Shown in pieces: positions 27,461-36,327 of a stretch of 38,025 nt of DNA. The notes under the pieces were generated by a model. That model searched no databases. It worked only from the letters and a program-made list of their open reading frames with translations, and was not told where the DNA came from. Origin of the DNA: Hyphomicrobiales bacterium (lineage in GTDB: Bacteria; Pseudomonadota; Alphaproteobacteria; Rhizobiales; Methyloligellaceae). The position numbers were made by a program, and so were the translations under genes. The stretch is taken from contig JAJFHO010000203.1 of NCBI GenBank assembly GCA_021775575.1, positions 1-38,025 on the forward strand, written 5' to 3'. Positions within the stretch are counted from its first letter, which is position 1. Every line of letters begins with the position of its first letter.

Positions 27461-28516
27461 GTGCGCAATCCTGACAATCCCGAGAACCGCCGCGAGACCG
27501 GCCGCGCCCCAAACGCCGGCACGGCGCGCGCGCTGACCGGCCGCAGCGCCTGGGTCATCACCGACGGCAAGGCCGGGATGGAGGTTCAGGTCGTCGGCGT
27601 TGCCCGCGCGCTGGGCCTCGACTACCAGGTCAAACGGGTCGCCCCGCGCGGGCTATGGCGATTGCTCGCGCCCTGGGCGCCGATCGATCCGAAAGAGCAT
27701 TTTGGCAAGCCAAGCGGCCAGTTCGCGCCGCCCTGGCCCGACATTGCGCTCGCCACGGGCCGTCTGAGCATCCCGGCGATCCGGGCCGTGCGCAAGGCAT
27801 CGCCAAAAACCTTTACGGTGGTTATCCAGGACCCGCGCACCGGGCCCGGCACGGCCGATCTGATCGCGGTGCCGCGCCATGACCGGCTCACGGGTGGAAA
27901 TGTCATTCATACCCTCACCGCACCGCACAGCTTCCCGCCGGAGAGGCTTGCGGACCTGCGCAAGTCCCAGCCGCCCGAAATCGCCGCCCTGCCCGGCACC
28001 CGCGTAAGCGTTATTCTCGGCGGTCCGAACGCGATCTACACCTTTCCCGAAACGGCTGTTCGCTCGCTCGCCGGTTCCCTCGCCTCCCTGAGCGAACTGA
28101 AAACCAGCTTCATGATATCCGCCTCCCGGCGCACCCCTCCGGCCCTGCTGGATGCCGTTCTGGAAGCGACGAAAGGCTCCAAGCGCATCGTGTGGAAGGG
28201 TAAGGGAGACAACCCCTACGAGCAGTTCCTCGCCCAGGGCGAGATATTCGCGGTCACCGCGGATTCGGTGAATATCACCGGTGAGGCTTGCGCTACGGGA
28301 AAGCCCGTTTATGTTTTCGAGCCGGAAGGCGGATCGGACAAATTCAACCGTTTTCACGAATCTTTGCGGCGATATGGCGCAACGAGACGGTTGCCTGAGC
28401 GTTTCGACAGCCTTGAATGCTGGAGCTATGCGCCGCTAGACTCCGCCGCGCAAATCGCCGCCGAAATAGAATGGCGATGGCAGGAAAAAACGACCGGAGC
28501 GAGCAGGAGCGTATGA
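27461..28516 (+). CDS. Mitochondrial fission ELM1-like family protein
   Basis: 351 residues of the ELM1/DUF1022 family. Conserved features include AWVITDGKAGMEVQVVGVARALGL at the N-terminus, DIALATGRLSIPAIRAVRK, VVIQDPRTGP, VILGGPNAIYTF and the C-terminal VTADSVNITGEACATGKPVYVFEPEGG. The fold resembles a GT-B glycosyltransferase, with the last motif in the donor-site position, so a sugar- or lipid-linked transferase activity is possible; the bacterial role is not established. GTG 27461 is chosen because CGGA lies upstream; a TTG at 27434 is an alternative. Its stop is one base from the next ATG. Confidence 0.85.
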   Translation: MRNPDNPENRRETGRAPNAGTARALTGRSAWVITDGKAGMEVQVVGVARALGLDYQVKRVAPRGLWRLLAPWAPIDPKEHFGKPSGQFAPPWPDIALATGRLSIPAIRAVRKASPKTFTVVIQDPRTGPGTADLIAVPRHDRLTGGNVIHTLTAPHSFPPERLADLRKSQPPEIAALPGTRVSVILGGPNAIYTFPETAVRSLAGSLASLSELKTSFMISASRRTPPALLDAVLEATKGSKRIVWKGKGDNPYEQFLAQGEIFAVTADSVNITGEACATGKPVYVFEPEGGSDKFNRFHESLRRYGATRRLPERFDSLECWSYAPLDSAAQIAAEIEWRWQEKTTGASRSV

Positions 28517-28517
28517 C

Positions 28518-29138
28518 ATGGGGCATTTGAATATCGACCGCCTGAACGAGGCCGAGCGGCGCTCCGACCCGTTCGACTATACGATCGTGCCCGGCTTTCT
28601 TTCCCCAGGCAGCCTGAGCGACATCATTGCCGATTATCCTGCCCTGAAGGGCGGCTCCTATCCGCTCGACAGCGTCGATGTCCCGCCCGCCGTCCAGGCT
28701 CTGATCGATGAGATGGACGGGCCCGCATTCGAGCAGGCCATCGCGGAGAAATTCGGAGTCGCTCTCGAAGGACAGCCGAAAATGTTTTCGCTGCGCGGCT
28801 ATTGCCGCAAAACCGACGGCAAGATCCACACCGATTCAAAAGACAAGATCATCACCGTCCTGCTCTATCTCAACCAGGACTGGAGCCATGAGGGCGGCAA
28901 GCTGCGCATGCTCAGGAATGGCAAGGATCTGAACGAATATGCCGAGGAAGTGCCGCCCGACAACGGCACGCTGCTGGTGTTCCGCCGCTCGGAAAATTCC
29001 TGGCACGGCCACGGACCCTTCGAGGGCCGGCGCTGCTCGATCCAGATGAACTGGATGGTGTCGGAAGGCGCGCGCGGTTTCCACAAGCTGCGTCACTCCC
29101 TCTCCGCCAAGATGAAAAAGCTCACCGCATCGGGTTAG
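28518..29138 (+). CDS. 2-oxoglutarate/Fe(II)-dependent oxygenase
   Basis: 206 residues with a jelly-roll 2OG-Fe(II) oxygenase signature. The iron ligands are His104 and Asp106 in KIHTDSKDK and a distal His in ENSWHGHGPF (~163), with the 2-oxoglutarate-binding Arg in EGRRCSIQMNW (~171). VLLYLNQDWSHEGGKL is the usual strand after HxD, as in prolyl-hydroxylase-like members. It is translated right after ELM1 (one base between) and could hydroxylate a protein, lipid or sugar. The substrate is unknown. Confidence 0.88.
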   Translation: MGHLNIDRLNEAERRSDPFDYTIVPGFLSPGSLSDIIADYPALKGGSYPLDSVDVPPAVQALIDEMDGPAFEQAIAEKFGVALEGQPKMFSLRGYCRKTDGKIHTDSKDKIITVLLYLNQDWSHEGGKLRMLRNGKDLNEYAEEVPPDNGTLLVFRRSENSWHGHGPFEGRRCSIQMNWMVSEGARGFHKLRHSLSAKMKKLTASG

Positions 29139-29199
29139 AGGCGCTGCGGTTTCAGGTGCGAAGCGATCGGCGAGCCCGCGCCCGCTCCGCACGCAACCC

Positions 29200-31212
29200 T
29201 CACTCCAGCGTCACCTCGACCTGCCGGCTGTCGCCGGGCTTGACGGTCAGCTTCTGCTCTTTTGTCGCCGGTTTGAGTTTCAGGACAATCAGATAGTCGC
29301 CGGCATTCAGCGTATAAATCGGCGCGGCGCTGTAGCCGCCAACGAAATGCCTGCGCTTGCCCTCAAGGTCCTTTTCCGCCGAATAGATATCCCAGCGCAC
29401 GCCCTTCTTGATCTGGCCGCCGCCTTTCCCCAGCGCGACCAGTTTCACCCTGCCGGCATTGAGGTCGAATTCGGATTCGCTGCGCTTGCCCGCATTGACC
29501 TCGACTTCGCCCGCCTTTACCGCCTGGCCGGATTTGGCGACGACATGATATTTGCCTTCGGGCAGCGCGAAGACCGGCTTGGCGTCATAGTTGCCGTTGA
29601 TGTGCTGGCGCTTGCCCTCCAGGTCTTTCTCGATCGAATAGACATCCCAGCGCATGCCTTTCTTCAACGGATCCTTGCCCGGCGTCAAAGTGGCTGAGAG
29701 CGCCAGCAGGCCCGCGCTCATAACAAATTGCGTGTCGGTCCGTTTCCCCGCCGTGACCTCAATCTCCCGGGCGAGCGTCGCATTGCCCCGTTTGGCGACG
29801 ACGTAATAGCGCCCCGCCGGCAGATTGAATTTGGGCTTTGCGTTATAATTGCCGTTGATGTGCCGGCGCTTGCCGTCGAGATCCTTCTCAAGCCCGTAAA
29901 CATCCCAGCGCATCCCCTTTGCAATGACCTTGCCGCCTTGCGTATAGCTGGCGGAAAAAGCGGCGATGCCGGCGCCCAGGACGAATGTGCGCTCGGTGCG
30001 CTCGCCGGGCTTGACGTCAACTTCGCCGGAGACATTGGCATTGCCATGCTTGGCGACGATGAAATAGCTGCCCGCCGGCAGATTGAAGAGCGGCGTGCGG
30101 TCGTAATTTCCGATGATGTGCCGGCGCTTGCCGTCGGCGTCTTTCTCGGGGTGGTATACGTCCCATCGCATGCCTTTCTTGATGACCTCTCCGCCTTCGG
30201 TGAGCGCCGCCTGGAGCGCGAGGCGCCCGGCATTCAGAACCAGCACATGCTCTTTCACCTCGTCCGCCGAGGCGACATCGAATTCTTCAGAAACCGTGGC
30301 GCTGCCATATTTGGCGACAGCCAGATATTTGCCGGCGTTGAGGACGAATTTCGGCTGCGCGTCATACCCGCCCTTGATGTGCTTGCGCTTGCCGTCCGGA
30401 TTTTGTTTTGCCTCGTAGATATCCCAGCGCATACCGCGGGTCACCGGGTCGTCGCCATCGCTCAGGATGGCCGCGAAACGGTGCCCCGGCTCCACGACGT
30501 CTTTCGGCTCAGGCGCGGGCTTGGGCGGCGGGGCCGGTTTGGCGGCCACCTTCACCGGCTCCTCCTTGACGGCGGTCACCGCCTTCGACAACGCGGAGTT
30601 CAGCTCGGGCGCATTCTGGGCGGGGAGAAACAGGCCGCCGGTATTCTCAGCCAGGCAGCGCAAGCCGTCCTGTTCCTTTTTGGCGACGTCGAAACCGATC
30701 ACATGAACCGTGAAGTCGACGCCCAGCTCCTCAAGCTCCCGGCCCAGCGCGCAAGGGTCCGCCTTGCATGTCTCCTTGCCGTCGCTGACAAGAATGACCG
30801 TCGCCCTGTCTTCGGTGAATTTCAACTCCTGCGCCGCGCGGCGCACCGCCTCCGACAAGGGCGTCTTGCCCTTCGGTTTGAGCGAGTTGACGACCTGAAG
30901 AATGGGTTCGGGCCGGATCGGAGCAACCGGATAGATGGTCTGAATGTCGTCGCAGTCGCCCTTTTTCCGGTGGCCATAGGCGCTCAAGCCAAGCTGGATA
31001 TCCTTGTCCCAGCTGGCGAGCAGACCCTTCACGGCCTGGCGCGCGATAACGATTTTGGAGGTCCCCTTGATCTGCCCCCACATGCTGCCGGACGCATCAA
31101 GAACGAGCATGACCTTGGATTGCTCGGCCGCATGTCCCTGATCCGGCCAGAAAAATAGGCCGGGAACGATGAGCAAAAGCACGAAAAACCGGGATATTCC
31201 TGCAAACCGCAC
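29200..31212 (-). CDS. Exported VWA protein with five ~86-residue repeats
   Basis: 670 residues from GTG 31212, which has GGGAGG 9 bases upstream; the longer frame to 31332 reads into unsupported sequence. A signal peptide (RFAGISRFFVLLLIVPGLFF...GHAA) precedes a von Willebrand A domain (~33-213) with an intact MIDAS: DASGSMW (Asp39, Ser41, Ser43), Thr117 in KGKTPL and Asp144 in LVSDGKE. A Pro/Ala/Lys-rich linker (~216-240) leads to five tandem repeats to the C-terminus, each opening with a GMRWDVY-like core and containing a GKRRHINGNY-like motif and a Pro-Ala-Gly turn. It is likely a periplasmic or surface metal-dependent adhesion or scaffold protein. It is convergent with the oxygenase gene. 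Confidence 0.88.
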   Translation of the reverse strand: MRFAGISRFFVLLLIVPGLFFWPDQGHAAEQSKVMLVLDASGSMWGQIKGTSKIVIARQAVKGLLASWDKDIQLGLSAYGHRKKGDCDDIQTIYPVAPIRPEPILQVVNSLKPKGKTPLSEAVRRAAQELKFTEDRATVILVSDGKETCKADPCALGRELEELGVDFTVHVIGFDVAKKEQDGLRCLAENTGGLFLPAQNAPELNSALSKAVTAVKEEPVKVAAKPAPPPKPAPEPKDVVEPGHRFAAILSDGDDPVTRGMRWDIYEAKQNPDGKRKHIKGGYDAQPKFVLNAGKYLAVAKYGSATVSEEFDVASADEVKEHVLVLNAGRLALQAALTEGGEVIKKGMRWDVYHPEKDADGKRRHIIGNYDRTPLFNLPAGSYFIVAKHGNANVSGEVDVKPGERTERTFVLGAGIAAFSASYTQGGKVIAKGMRWDVYGLEKDLDGKRRHINGNYNAKPKFNLPAGRYYVVAKRGNATLAREIEVTAGKRTDTQFVMSAGLLALSATLTPGKDPLKKGMRWDVYSIEKDLEGKRQHINGNYDAKPVFALPEGKYHVVAKSGQAVKAGEVEVNAGKRSESEFDLNAGRVKLVALGKGGGQIKKGVRWDIYSAEKDLEGKRRHFVGGYSAAPIYTLNAGDYLIVLKLKPATKEQKLTVKPGDSRQVEVTLE
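29203..30480 (-). repeat. Five tandem ~258-base coding repeats in the VWA gene
   Basis: The GMRWD-type cores start at 30432, 30171, 29913, 29655 and 29400 on the minus strand, spaced 87, 86, 86 and 85 codons. Repeats 2-4 are most alike; the last is shortened and its core starts with valine. The DNA is diverged but still shows shared stretches such as the reverse of CATCCCAGCGCAT, so the array is old but recognisable. Confidence 0.85.
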
Positions 31213-31422
31213 GGCACCTGTCCTCCCAAACTGTGGCAATCGATATTTAGCGATCACAATGATGACACTCAACGCGCATGCGCCCGATTCAGTCAAGCCC
31301 TGGCAGGCAATCCAAATCCTTGCGCTTGCCATGCACGGCGCGCCGCCCTATTTCCGTGACGGAGTTGAATTCTTCCGAATCTGCTAAGACATCCGATAAA
31401 TATCTAAAGGGACGCGCGAGAC

Positions 31423-32385
31423 ATGAGCGTACGGCACGAAAAAGTCATCATCATCGGATCCGGGCCAGCCGGCTACACGGCGGCGATATATGCGGCACGC
31501 GCCATGCTCAAGCCGGTCATAATCGCCGGGTTACAGCCCGGCGGGCAGATGACCATCACTACGGATGTGGAGAATTATCCGGGCTTTGCCGACGTGATCC
31601 AGGGACCGTGGCTCATGGAGCAGATGAAGGCGCAGGCGGAACATGTCGGCACCGAGATAATCACCGACACGATCCTGGAAGTCGACCTCAAGCGCCAGCC
31701 CTTCCAGATGAAGGGCGACAGCGGCACCGAATATAGCTGCGACGCGCTGATCATCGCCACCGGCGCGCAAGCCAGGTGGCTCGGGCTTGCCTCGGAAGAA
31801 AAATTCAAGGGCTTCGGCGTATCCGCCTGCGCCACCTGTGACGGGTTTTTCTACCGCGAGAAAGAGGTGCTGGTGATCGGCGGCGGCAACACGGCAGTCG
31901 AAGAAGCGCTGTTCCTCACCAAATTCGCCTCGAAGGTCACGGTCGTGCACAGACGCGATGAGCTGCGCGCGGAGAAAATTCTGCAGGACCGTCTGCTCAA
32001 GCACGAAAAAATCGAGATGATGTGGGACACCGTGCTGGAGGAAGTCGTCGGCACGCAGGATCCCCCGAGCGTCACCGGAGCGAAACTGAAGAATGTCAAA
32101 ACCGGCGTCGTTTCCGAAAAGCCGGCACATGGAATTTTTATTGCCATCGGCCACTCGCCTTCCGCCGAGCTCTTCGCCGATCAGCTTGAAACCAAACAGG
32201 GCGGCTATCTCGTCACTGAAGCGAATTCGACGCAGACCGCAATCCCCGGCGTCTTCGCCGCCGGCGATGTTACCGACGATATTTACCGTCAGGCGGTGAC
32301 GGCGGCCGGTCTGGGATGCATGGCGGCGCTCGAGACGGAAAAGCACCTGGCCGAACGGGAAGCGCACGTGCAAGCGGCAGAGTAG
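31423..32385 (+). CDS. trxB: Thioredoxin-disulfide reductase
   Basis: 320 residues. It transfers electrons from NADPH through FAD to thioredoxin. The FAD-binding IIIGSGPAGYTAAIYAAR, the redox pair Cys136/Cys139 in ACATCDGFF, the NADPH loop VIGGGNTAVEEA with HRRDELRAE for the 2'-phosphate, and FAAGDVTDDIYRQAV are all present. Length and spacing match the family. It is upstream of a LysR regulator, a pairing I recall in Rhizobiales. AGGGA about 14 bases upstream of the ATG is a weak, distant ribosome site. Confidence 0.97.
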   Translation: MSVRHEKVIIIGSGPAGYTAAIYAARAMLKPVIIAGLQPGGQMTITTDVENYPGFADVIQGPWLMEQMKAQAEHVGTEIITDTILEVDLKRQPFQMKGDSGTEYSCDALIIATGAQARWLGLASEEKFKGFGVSACATCDGFFYREKEVLVIGGGNTAVEEALFLTKFASKVTVVHRRDELRAEKILQDRLLKHEKIEMMWDTVLEEVVGTQDPPSVTGAKLKNVKTGVVSEKPAHGIFIAIGHSPSAELFADQLETKQGGYLVTEANSTQTAIPGVFAAGDVTDDIYRQAVTAAGLGCMAALETEKHLAEREAHVQAAE

Positions 32386-32527
32386 TACGCCTCGCTTGCC
32401 AACGTTGGTTCCCGCACACCGGGGCGCGTAGGAGGCGGGTGCCTCGAAGGACGATGATCGAATAGTCCCTCGAGACCGCATTGGCGTGCCTGCTCGCGGC
32501 GCGGGTCGAGCCGGAAGGATTGAGTCC

Positions 32528-33418
32528 ATGGACTGGGACAAACTCAGAATTTTCCACGAGGCGGCGGAAGCCGGCAGCTTCACGCATGCGGGTGAGAAGC
32601 TGACTATGAGCCAGTCGGCCGTGAGCCGCCAGATCGGCGCGCTTGAAAAGGATCTCAATGTGCCGTTGTTTCACCGGCACGCGCGCGGCCTGGTGCTGAC
32701 TGAACAGGGCGAGCTGCTGTACCGCACCGCGCATGAGGTATTCCAGAAGCTGCAAATGACCGAGACCCGGCTGGCCGATTCGAAGACCAAGCCATCGGGC
32801 GATCTGCGGGTAACCACGACAGTGGCGCTCGGCTCGACCTGGCTGGCGCCGCATATGGTCGAGTTTATCGACCTTTATCCCGACATACGCGTTGAGCTGA
32901 TGCTGGAATATGACCAGCTCGACTTGACCATGCGCGAAGCCGATGTCGGCCTCTGGCTGATGCCGCCGAGCCAGGGTGAGCTGATCCAGAGGCGGTTATT
33001 CACCGTCCACCTGCATGTTTATGCGTCGCGCGACTATCTGCGCCGTTTCAAGACTCCGTCCAACCTGTCGGACCTCGATAATCATCGGATTTTGGCGTTC
33101 GGTGGGACCGTACCGCCGCAAATCCACGCCATCAACTGGCTGGAGACGGCGGGTCTCGAGGGCAGCGAGAAACGGTCCGCCGTGCTTCGGGTCAACAATA
33201 TGTACGCGCTGAAGCAGGCTTGCCTGCGCGGCGTGGGTCTTGCCATTCTGCCCGATTATATGGCCCGTGACGAAGCCGGTCTCGTACAGGTTCTCACGAG
33301 CGTGGAATTGCCCGACTTCGACACCTATTTTGTCTATCCGGAAGCGGCAAAGGCTTCGAAACGCGTCGCTGTTTTCCGGGATTTCCTGGTCTCGAAGGCC
33401 AGCGCCTGGTCATTTTGA
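32528..33418 (+). CDS. LysR-family transcriptional regulator
   Basis: 296 residues. The winged HTH is residues 1-~62 (DWDKLRIFHEAAEAGSFTHA then LTMSQSAVSRQIGALEKDL), followed by a long linker helix and a periplasmic-binding-protein-like co-inducer domain (~90-290) with RLADSKTKPSGDLRVTTTVALGSTWLAP. ATG 32528 has AAGGA 8 bases upstream; a longer frame from 32486 has none. It is 142 bases downstream of trxB and may be transcribed with it. Ligand and targets are not evident; redox control of trxB is a guess from position. Confidence 0.93.
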   Translation: MDWDKLRIFHEAAEAGSFTHAGEKLTMSQSAVSRQIGALEKDLNVPLFHRHARGLVLTEQGELLYRTAHEVFQKLQMTETRLADSKTKPSGDLRVTTTVALGSTWLAPHMVEFIDLYPDIRVELMLEYDQLDLTMREADVGLWLMPPSQGELIQRRLFTVHLHVYASRDYLRRFKTPSNLSDLDNHRILAFGGTVPPQIHAINWLETAGLEGSEKRSAVLRVNNMYALKQACLRGVGLAILPDYMARDEAGLVQVLTSVELPDFDTYFVYPEAAKASKRVAVFRDFLVSKASAWSF

Positions 33419-33485
33419 GCACAACACCCGCAGCCTATGACGCCAAGCTATGCATATTTGCATGGCTGCTATGCGTCCCCACCAC

Positions 33486-33514
33486 TTGTTGCAGTGCAAT
33501 ATAACCCCTAGATT
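33486..33514 (+). promoter_or_regulatory. Candidate promoter of the small RNA
   Basis: TTGTTG (33486-33491) and TAGATT (33509-33514) are separated by exactly 17 bases. The predicted start is near 33521. The CTTG preceding the -35 also fits a heat-shock-type sigma factor element, which would suit stress-induced sRNAs of this kind, but that is not decided by sequence. Confidence 0.5.
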
Positions 33515-33520
33515 CAGGTT

Positions 33521-33676
33521 GACCGAAAAAAGCGGCAGAAGACTGAACTACCCTCCCTGTGACGTCTTCTAAAAACCGCTGGCCGACAAGGCCTCGGAAA
33601 CTGTTGCGCCCTCTCCTCCCGGACGCAATCAGTGAGTTAAGGGCCGGGGCCTCGCAAGAGACCCGGCCCTTTTTTT
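33521..33676 (+). ncRNA. Candidate trans-acting sRNA with anti-SD hairpin loops
   Basis: Three structural parts follow the promoter-like element. Hairpin 1: AGAAGAC (33537-33543) with GTCTTCT (33564-33570), enclosed by AGCGG/CCGCT (33531-33535/33576-33580), loop containing CCCTCCC (33551-33557). Hairpin 2: ACTG-TTGCG (33600-33608) with CGCAA-T-CAGT (33624-33633), loop containing CTCTCCTCCC (33611-33620). Hairpin 3 is the terminator. Two loops complementary to Shine-Dalgarno sequences plus a terminator is the hallmark of alphaproteobacterial 'cuckoo' RNAs (the CCUCCUCCC group that includes CcsR and alpha-r14-type RNAs). No open frame is convincing here. Recognition is from memory of the family layout. 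Confidence 0.72.
33639..33676 (+). terminator. Strong intrinsic terminator
   Basis: GGGCCGGG (33641-33648) pairs with CCCGGCCC (33662-33669), with CTC/GAG pairing around a GCAA loop inside, and seven T follow. It ends the candidate sRNA and any read-through from the LysR gene. Confidence 0.93.
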
Positions 33677-33800
33677 CAACTTGCTTCCCGAAAATACAGC
33701 TAATGGACCGGGCTTGAGCGCCGGATTGCAGTTCAGCGCGAATCAGCAGCATGGCAGGCATCCAGCTAACCCATGCCGCAAGAAAGTGAACGTGAACATA

Positions 33801-33854
33801 AACAACTACAGTAAAAACACTACTTATAAGTGTTATTTGCCACTTTTAGTTGTT
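33801..33854. promoter_or_regulatory. Nested inverted repeats in the AT-rich chemoreceptor leader
   Basis: AACAACTA (33801-33808) pairs with TAGTTGTT (33847-33854), and inside it AACACT (33816-33821) pairs with AGTGTT (33829-33834) around ACTTATAAGT, itself a palindrome. The tract is far more AT-rich than its surroundings and ends 76 bases before the chemoreceptor start. It may be an operator or a structured leader. No sigma-28 flagellar promoter was recognised. Confidence 0.5.
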
Positions 33855-33930
33855 TTGCACAAAATTAACCATATTAGCTCCAGATACTTACAAGTAATTA
33901 TACACATAACTCTCGACCGAAGGTTCTCTC

Positions 33931-36228
33931 ATGAAAAAAATAGCATTTTCCGGAATCAAGATTACTCACCGTCTGGTTGGCGGATTTTCGGTTGTTGTCC
34001 TCATCCTTGCCGTGTCTGTTTTAGTGACGGTTTGGGAAGTCAGGCAATCCAAGCAACTGACAGACCAAATCGTGGAATTGCGGGCACCGACGGCACAGGC
34101 AAGCAGCAGCTTGACGAATGCCATCAATGCATCGTTGGCGGCGTTGCGCGGCTGGATGCTGACGGGAAAACGGGAGTTCAGGACCGAGCGAGCGGCGATC
34201 TGGAAAGAGATATCGGAGATTTCCGGGAAGATGGATGAGCTATCGACCCGCTGGTCCAATCCGGAAAATGTCGAAGCCTGGTCCGGATTGAAGGCGGTTC
34301 TCGATGAATTCAAGCAAGCTCAGGCCAAGGTCGAGCAGATCGCCCGGTCGCGGGATGAACAGCCGGCCACCAAAATGCTGATCGATGAAGCGGCGCCGCA
34401 CGCAGCCGTCATGAGCGCGAAGATTACAGAAATAATCGATCTGGAGCTGGCGTCCGGCTCTGGCCAAACGTCGAACGGCGACCGGGTCCAAATACTGGGC
34501 ATGATGGCGGACGTTCGGGGCACGCTGGGCCTTTCGCTTGCGAACATCCGCGCTTACTTGCTGACAGGCGAAGCGAAGTTCGTCGAGAAATTCAACACGC
34601 TCTGGGCAAAGAATGAGCGCAGGTTTGCCGATCTGCAAGAAGCCGCCGACATGATGTCGAGGCCACAAAGGAGAGCTTTCGAGATATTCTCGAAGACGCG
34701 CAAGGAATTTGCGCCGCTTCCCGCAAAAATGTTTGAAGTCCGCGGTTCCGAAAAATGGAATATGGCGAATTACCTGCTCGTGATGGAAGCTGCGCCGCGC
34801 GCCGCAAAGCTGCTTGATGCGCTTGAAGGCGCCAAACGCGAAGACGGTTCGCGCCAGGGCGGCATGGTCGCCAACCAGAGATCGCTCATGCTCGCGGATG
34901 CGACCATCGGCGCCCGGAAAACCTCCTGGCTTCTAACGACCCAGTGGATCCTGCTGGCGCTCGGCGTCGGTCTCAGCTCGGCCATAGCGCTGCTCACGGC
35001 TCGCTCGGTTTCCAAGCCTGTCAACGGAATGACAGTAGCCATGCGGCGCCTCGCCGATGGTGATTTGGAGACGGAAGTCCCGGCGCAAGACCGCAAGGAC
35101 GAGATTGGCGAGATGTCCGCAGCTGTCCAAACTTTCAAACAGAGCGCGATCCGCAACAAGGAGCTTGAGGCGGAGCAGGAAGCCTTGAAGCAGGAGCAGG
35201 AAGCCTTGAGGCAAAAAACCGAAGAAGAAAAAGAACGGCGCAACAGGGAAATCGAGGCGGAAAAGGAAGCCTTGAATAAAAAAACCGAGGAAGACAACCA
35301 CCGGGCTCTGCTCGAGGTCGCCGACCGGTTCGAGACGAGTATTGGCGAAATCGTCGAGACGGTGTCGGGATCATCGGCAGAGCTGAACGCGACATCGCAA
35401 TCGATGTCGAGCATCTCGGAGGAAACCGCCAATCAGGCCAATGCAGTGGCCGCCGCCTCTGAAGAAGCCACCTCCAACGTTCAGGCCGTCGCCGCCGCGA
35501 CCGAGGAGATGTCCCACTCCATCGGCGAGATAAACAGACAGGTGAAGGAGGCCTCCCAATCTTCCCGCAAAGCGGTCAGCGAGGTGGACAAAACCGGTGA
35601 GCAGATGTCGACCCTCACGAGAACGGCGGATAAGATCGGCCAGGCCATCTCGATGATTTCCGACATCGCCGACCAGACCAACTTGCTGGCGCTCAACGCG
35701 ACTATCGAATCCGCCCGTGCCGGCGAGGCCGGCAAGGGATTTGCGGTTGTCGCCGGGGAAGTCAAGGAACTGGCCAATCAGACCGCCAAGGCAACGGAAG
35801 AAATCACCGGACATATCGAGGATATCCAGGAGGCGACCAGACAGGCCGTGTCCTCCATGGGAGAGGTCGGAAGCGTCATCAAGGAAGTCGACCAAACCTC
35901 TGCGGTTATAGCCTCGGCAATGCAGGAGCAAGGGACTGCAACGGAGGAGATCGCCCGCAACGTTCAGGAGGCTGCCTCCGGCACGCAGGAGGTCTCGCAG
36001 AATATCACCGGCGTGACCCAGGCCTCGCAGGAAACGGGCACCGCGTCTGCCCAGGTAACGGCAGCCGCGACCGAGCTCTCGAGGCAATCTGAGCATCTGA
36101 GTAGCGAGGTTTCCCGGTTCTTGAAAGGCTTGCGCGAGGGACCAGCCGATCGCCGCGAGAGCGACAACCCCGATTACAGGGGACCGGAGCGACGCCATGG
36201 CAGGGCGGGGCAAACCGCCGCCGCGTAG
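33931..36228 (+). CDS. Methyl-accepting chemotaxis protein with large sensor
   Basis: 765 residues. Helix 1 lies at ~14-36, a ~290-residue periplasmic sensor of all-helical type follows (two similar helical segments, ATIL- and LTGE-like: [14 protein letters not shown] and [14 protein letters not shown], suggesting a double four-helix-bundle/HBM-like domain), and helix 2 is at ~339-357. A HAMP domain and a charged coiled coil (~405-455) lead to the signalling hairpin with tip motif [20 protein letters not shown] and adaptation sites around it. No C-terminal CheR-binding pentapeptide is seen. The ligand is unknown; no chemotaxis genes are adjacent. GAAGG-like purines upstream give only a modest ribosome site. 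Confidence 0.93.
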   Translation: MKKIAFSGIKITHRLVGGFSVVVLILAVSVLVTVWEVRQSKQLTDQIVELRAPTAQASSSLTNAINASLAALRGWMLTGKREFRTERAAIWKEISEISGKMDELSTRWSNPENVEAWSGLKAVLDEFKQAQAKVEQIARSRDEQPATKMLIDEAAPHAAVMSAKITEIIDLELASGSGQTSNGDRVQILGMMADVRGTLGLSLANIRAYLLTGEAKFVEKFNTLWAKNERRFADLQEAADMMSRPQRRAFEIFSKTRKEFAPLPAKMFEVRGSEKWNMANYLLVMEAAPRAAKLLDALEGAKREDGSRQGGMVANQRSLMLADATIGARKTSWLLTTQWILLALGVGLSSAIALLTARSVSKPVNGMTVAMRRLADGDLETEVPAQDRKDEIGEMSAAVQTFKQSAIRNKELEAEQEALKQEQEALRQKTEEEKERRNREIEAEKEALNKKTEEDNHRALLEVADRFETSIGEIVETVSGSSAELNATSQSMSSISEETANQANAVAAASEEATSNVQAVAAATEEMSHSIGEINRQVKEASQSSRKAVSEVDKTGEQMSTLTRTADKIGQAISMISDIADQTNLLALNATIESARAGEAGKGFAVVAGEVKELANQTAKATEEITGHIEDIQEATRQAVSSMGEVGSVIKEVDQTSAVIASAMQEQGTATEEIARNVQEAASGTQEVSQNITGVTQASQETGTASAQVTAAATELSRQSEHLSSEVSRFLKGLREGPADRRESDNPDYRGPERRHGRAGQTAAA
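35173..35288 (+). repeat. Heptad-sized tandem repeat coding the coiled-coil insert
   Basis: GAGCAGGAAGCCTTGA occurs at 35173-35188 and 35194-35209, exactly 21 bases (one heptad) apart, and GGAAGCCTTGA recurs near 35265. Each copy encodes a QEAL- or KEAL-type heptad. The longer block [10 protein letters not shown] versus [10 protein letters not shown] is also repeated. The coiled coil appears to have grown by in-frame duplication. Confidence 0.7.
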
Positions 36229-36240
36229 GCAGCGGTTTGC
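36210..36240. terminator. Hairpin over the chemoreceptor stop codon
   Basis: GCAAACCGC (36210-36218) pairs with GCGGTTTGC (36232-36240) across the TAG at 36226-36228. No T-run follows, so it is a weak or Rho-assisted stop at best. A second hairpin, GGGGCTC/GAGCCCC (36301-36320), lies just past the stop of the convergent copper-chaperone gene. Confidence 0.4.
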
Positions 36241-36327
36241 TTCGCGAGCCATGGGCGGTGATTGGAGCGAACGGCCCGTTCATCGAAACATTGACGCGGC
36301 GGGGCTCAATCCAGAGCCCCGGGATAT

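Noticed and set aside
29391-30440. Evenly spaced repeats considered as a CRISPR array
   Set aside because: The unit is about 258 bases, in frame and coding; no short identical repeats with unique spacers are present anywhere in the window.
33681-34238. A 185-residue plus-strand frame overlapping the chemoreceptor start
   Set aside because: Its second half reads the chemoreceptor in another frame and its first half is the AT-rich leader.
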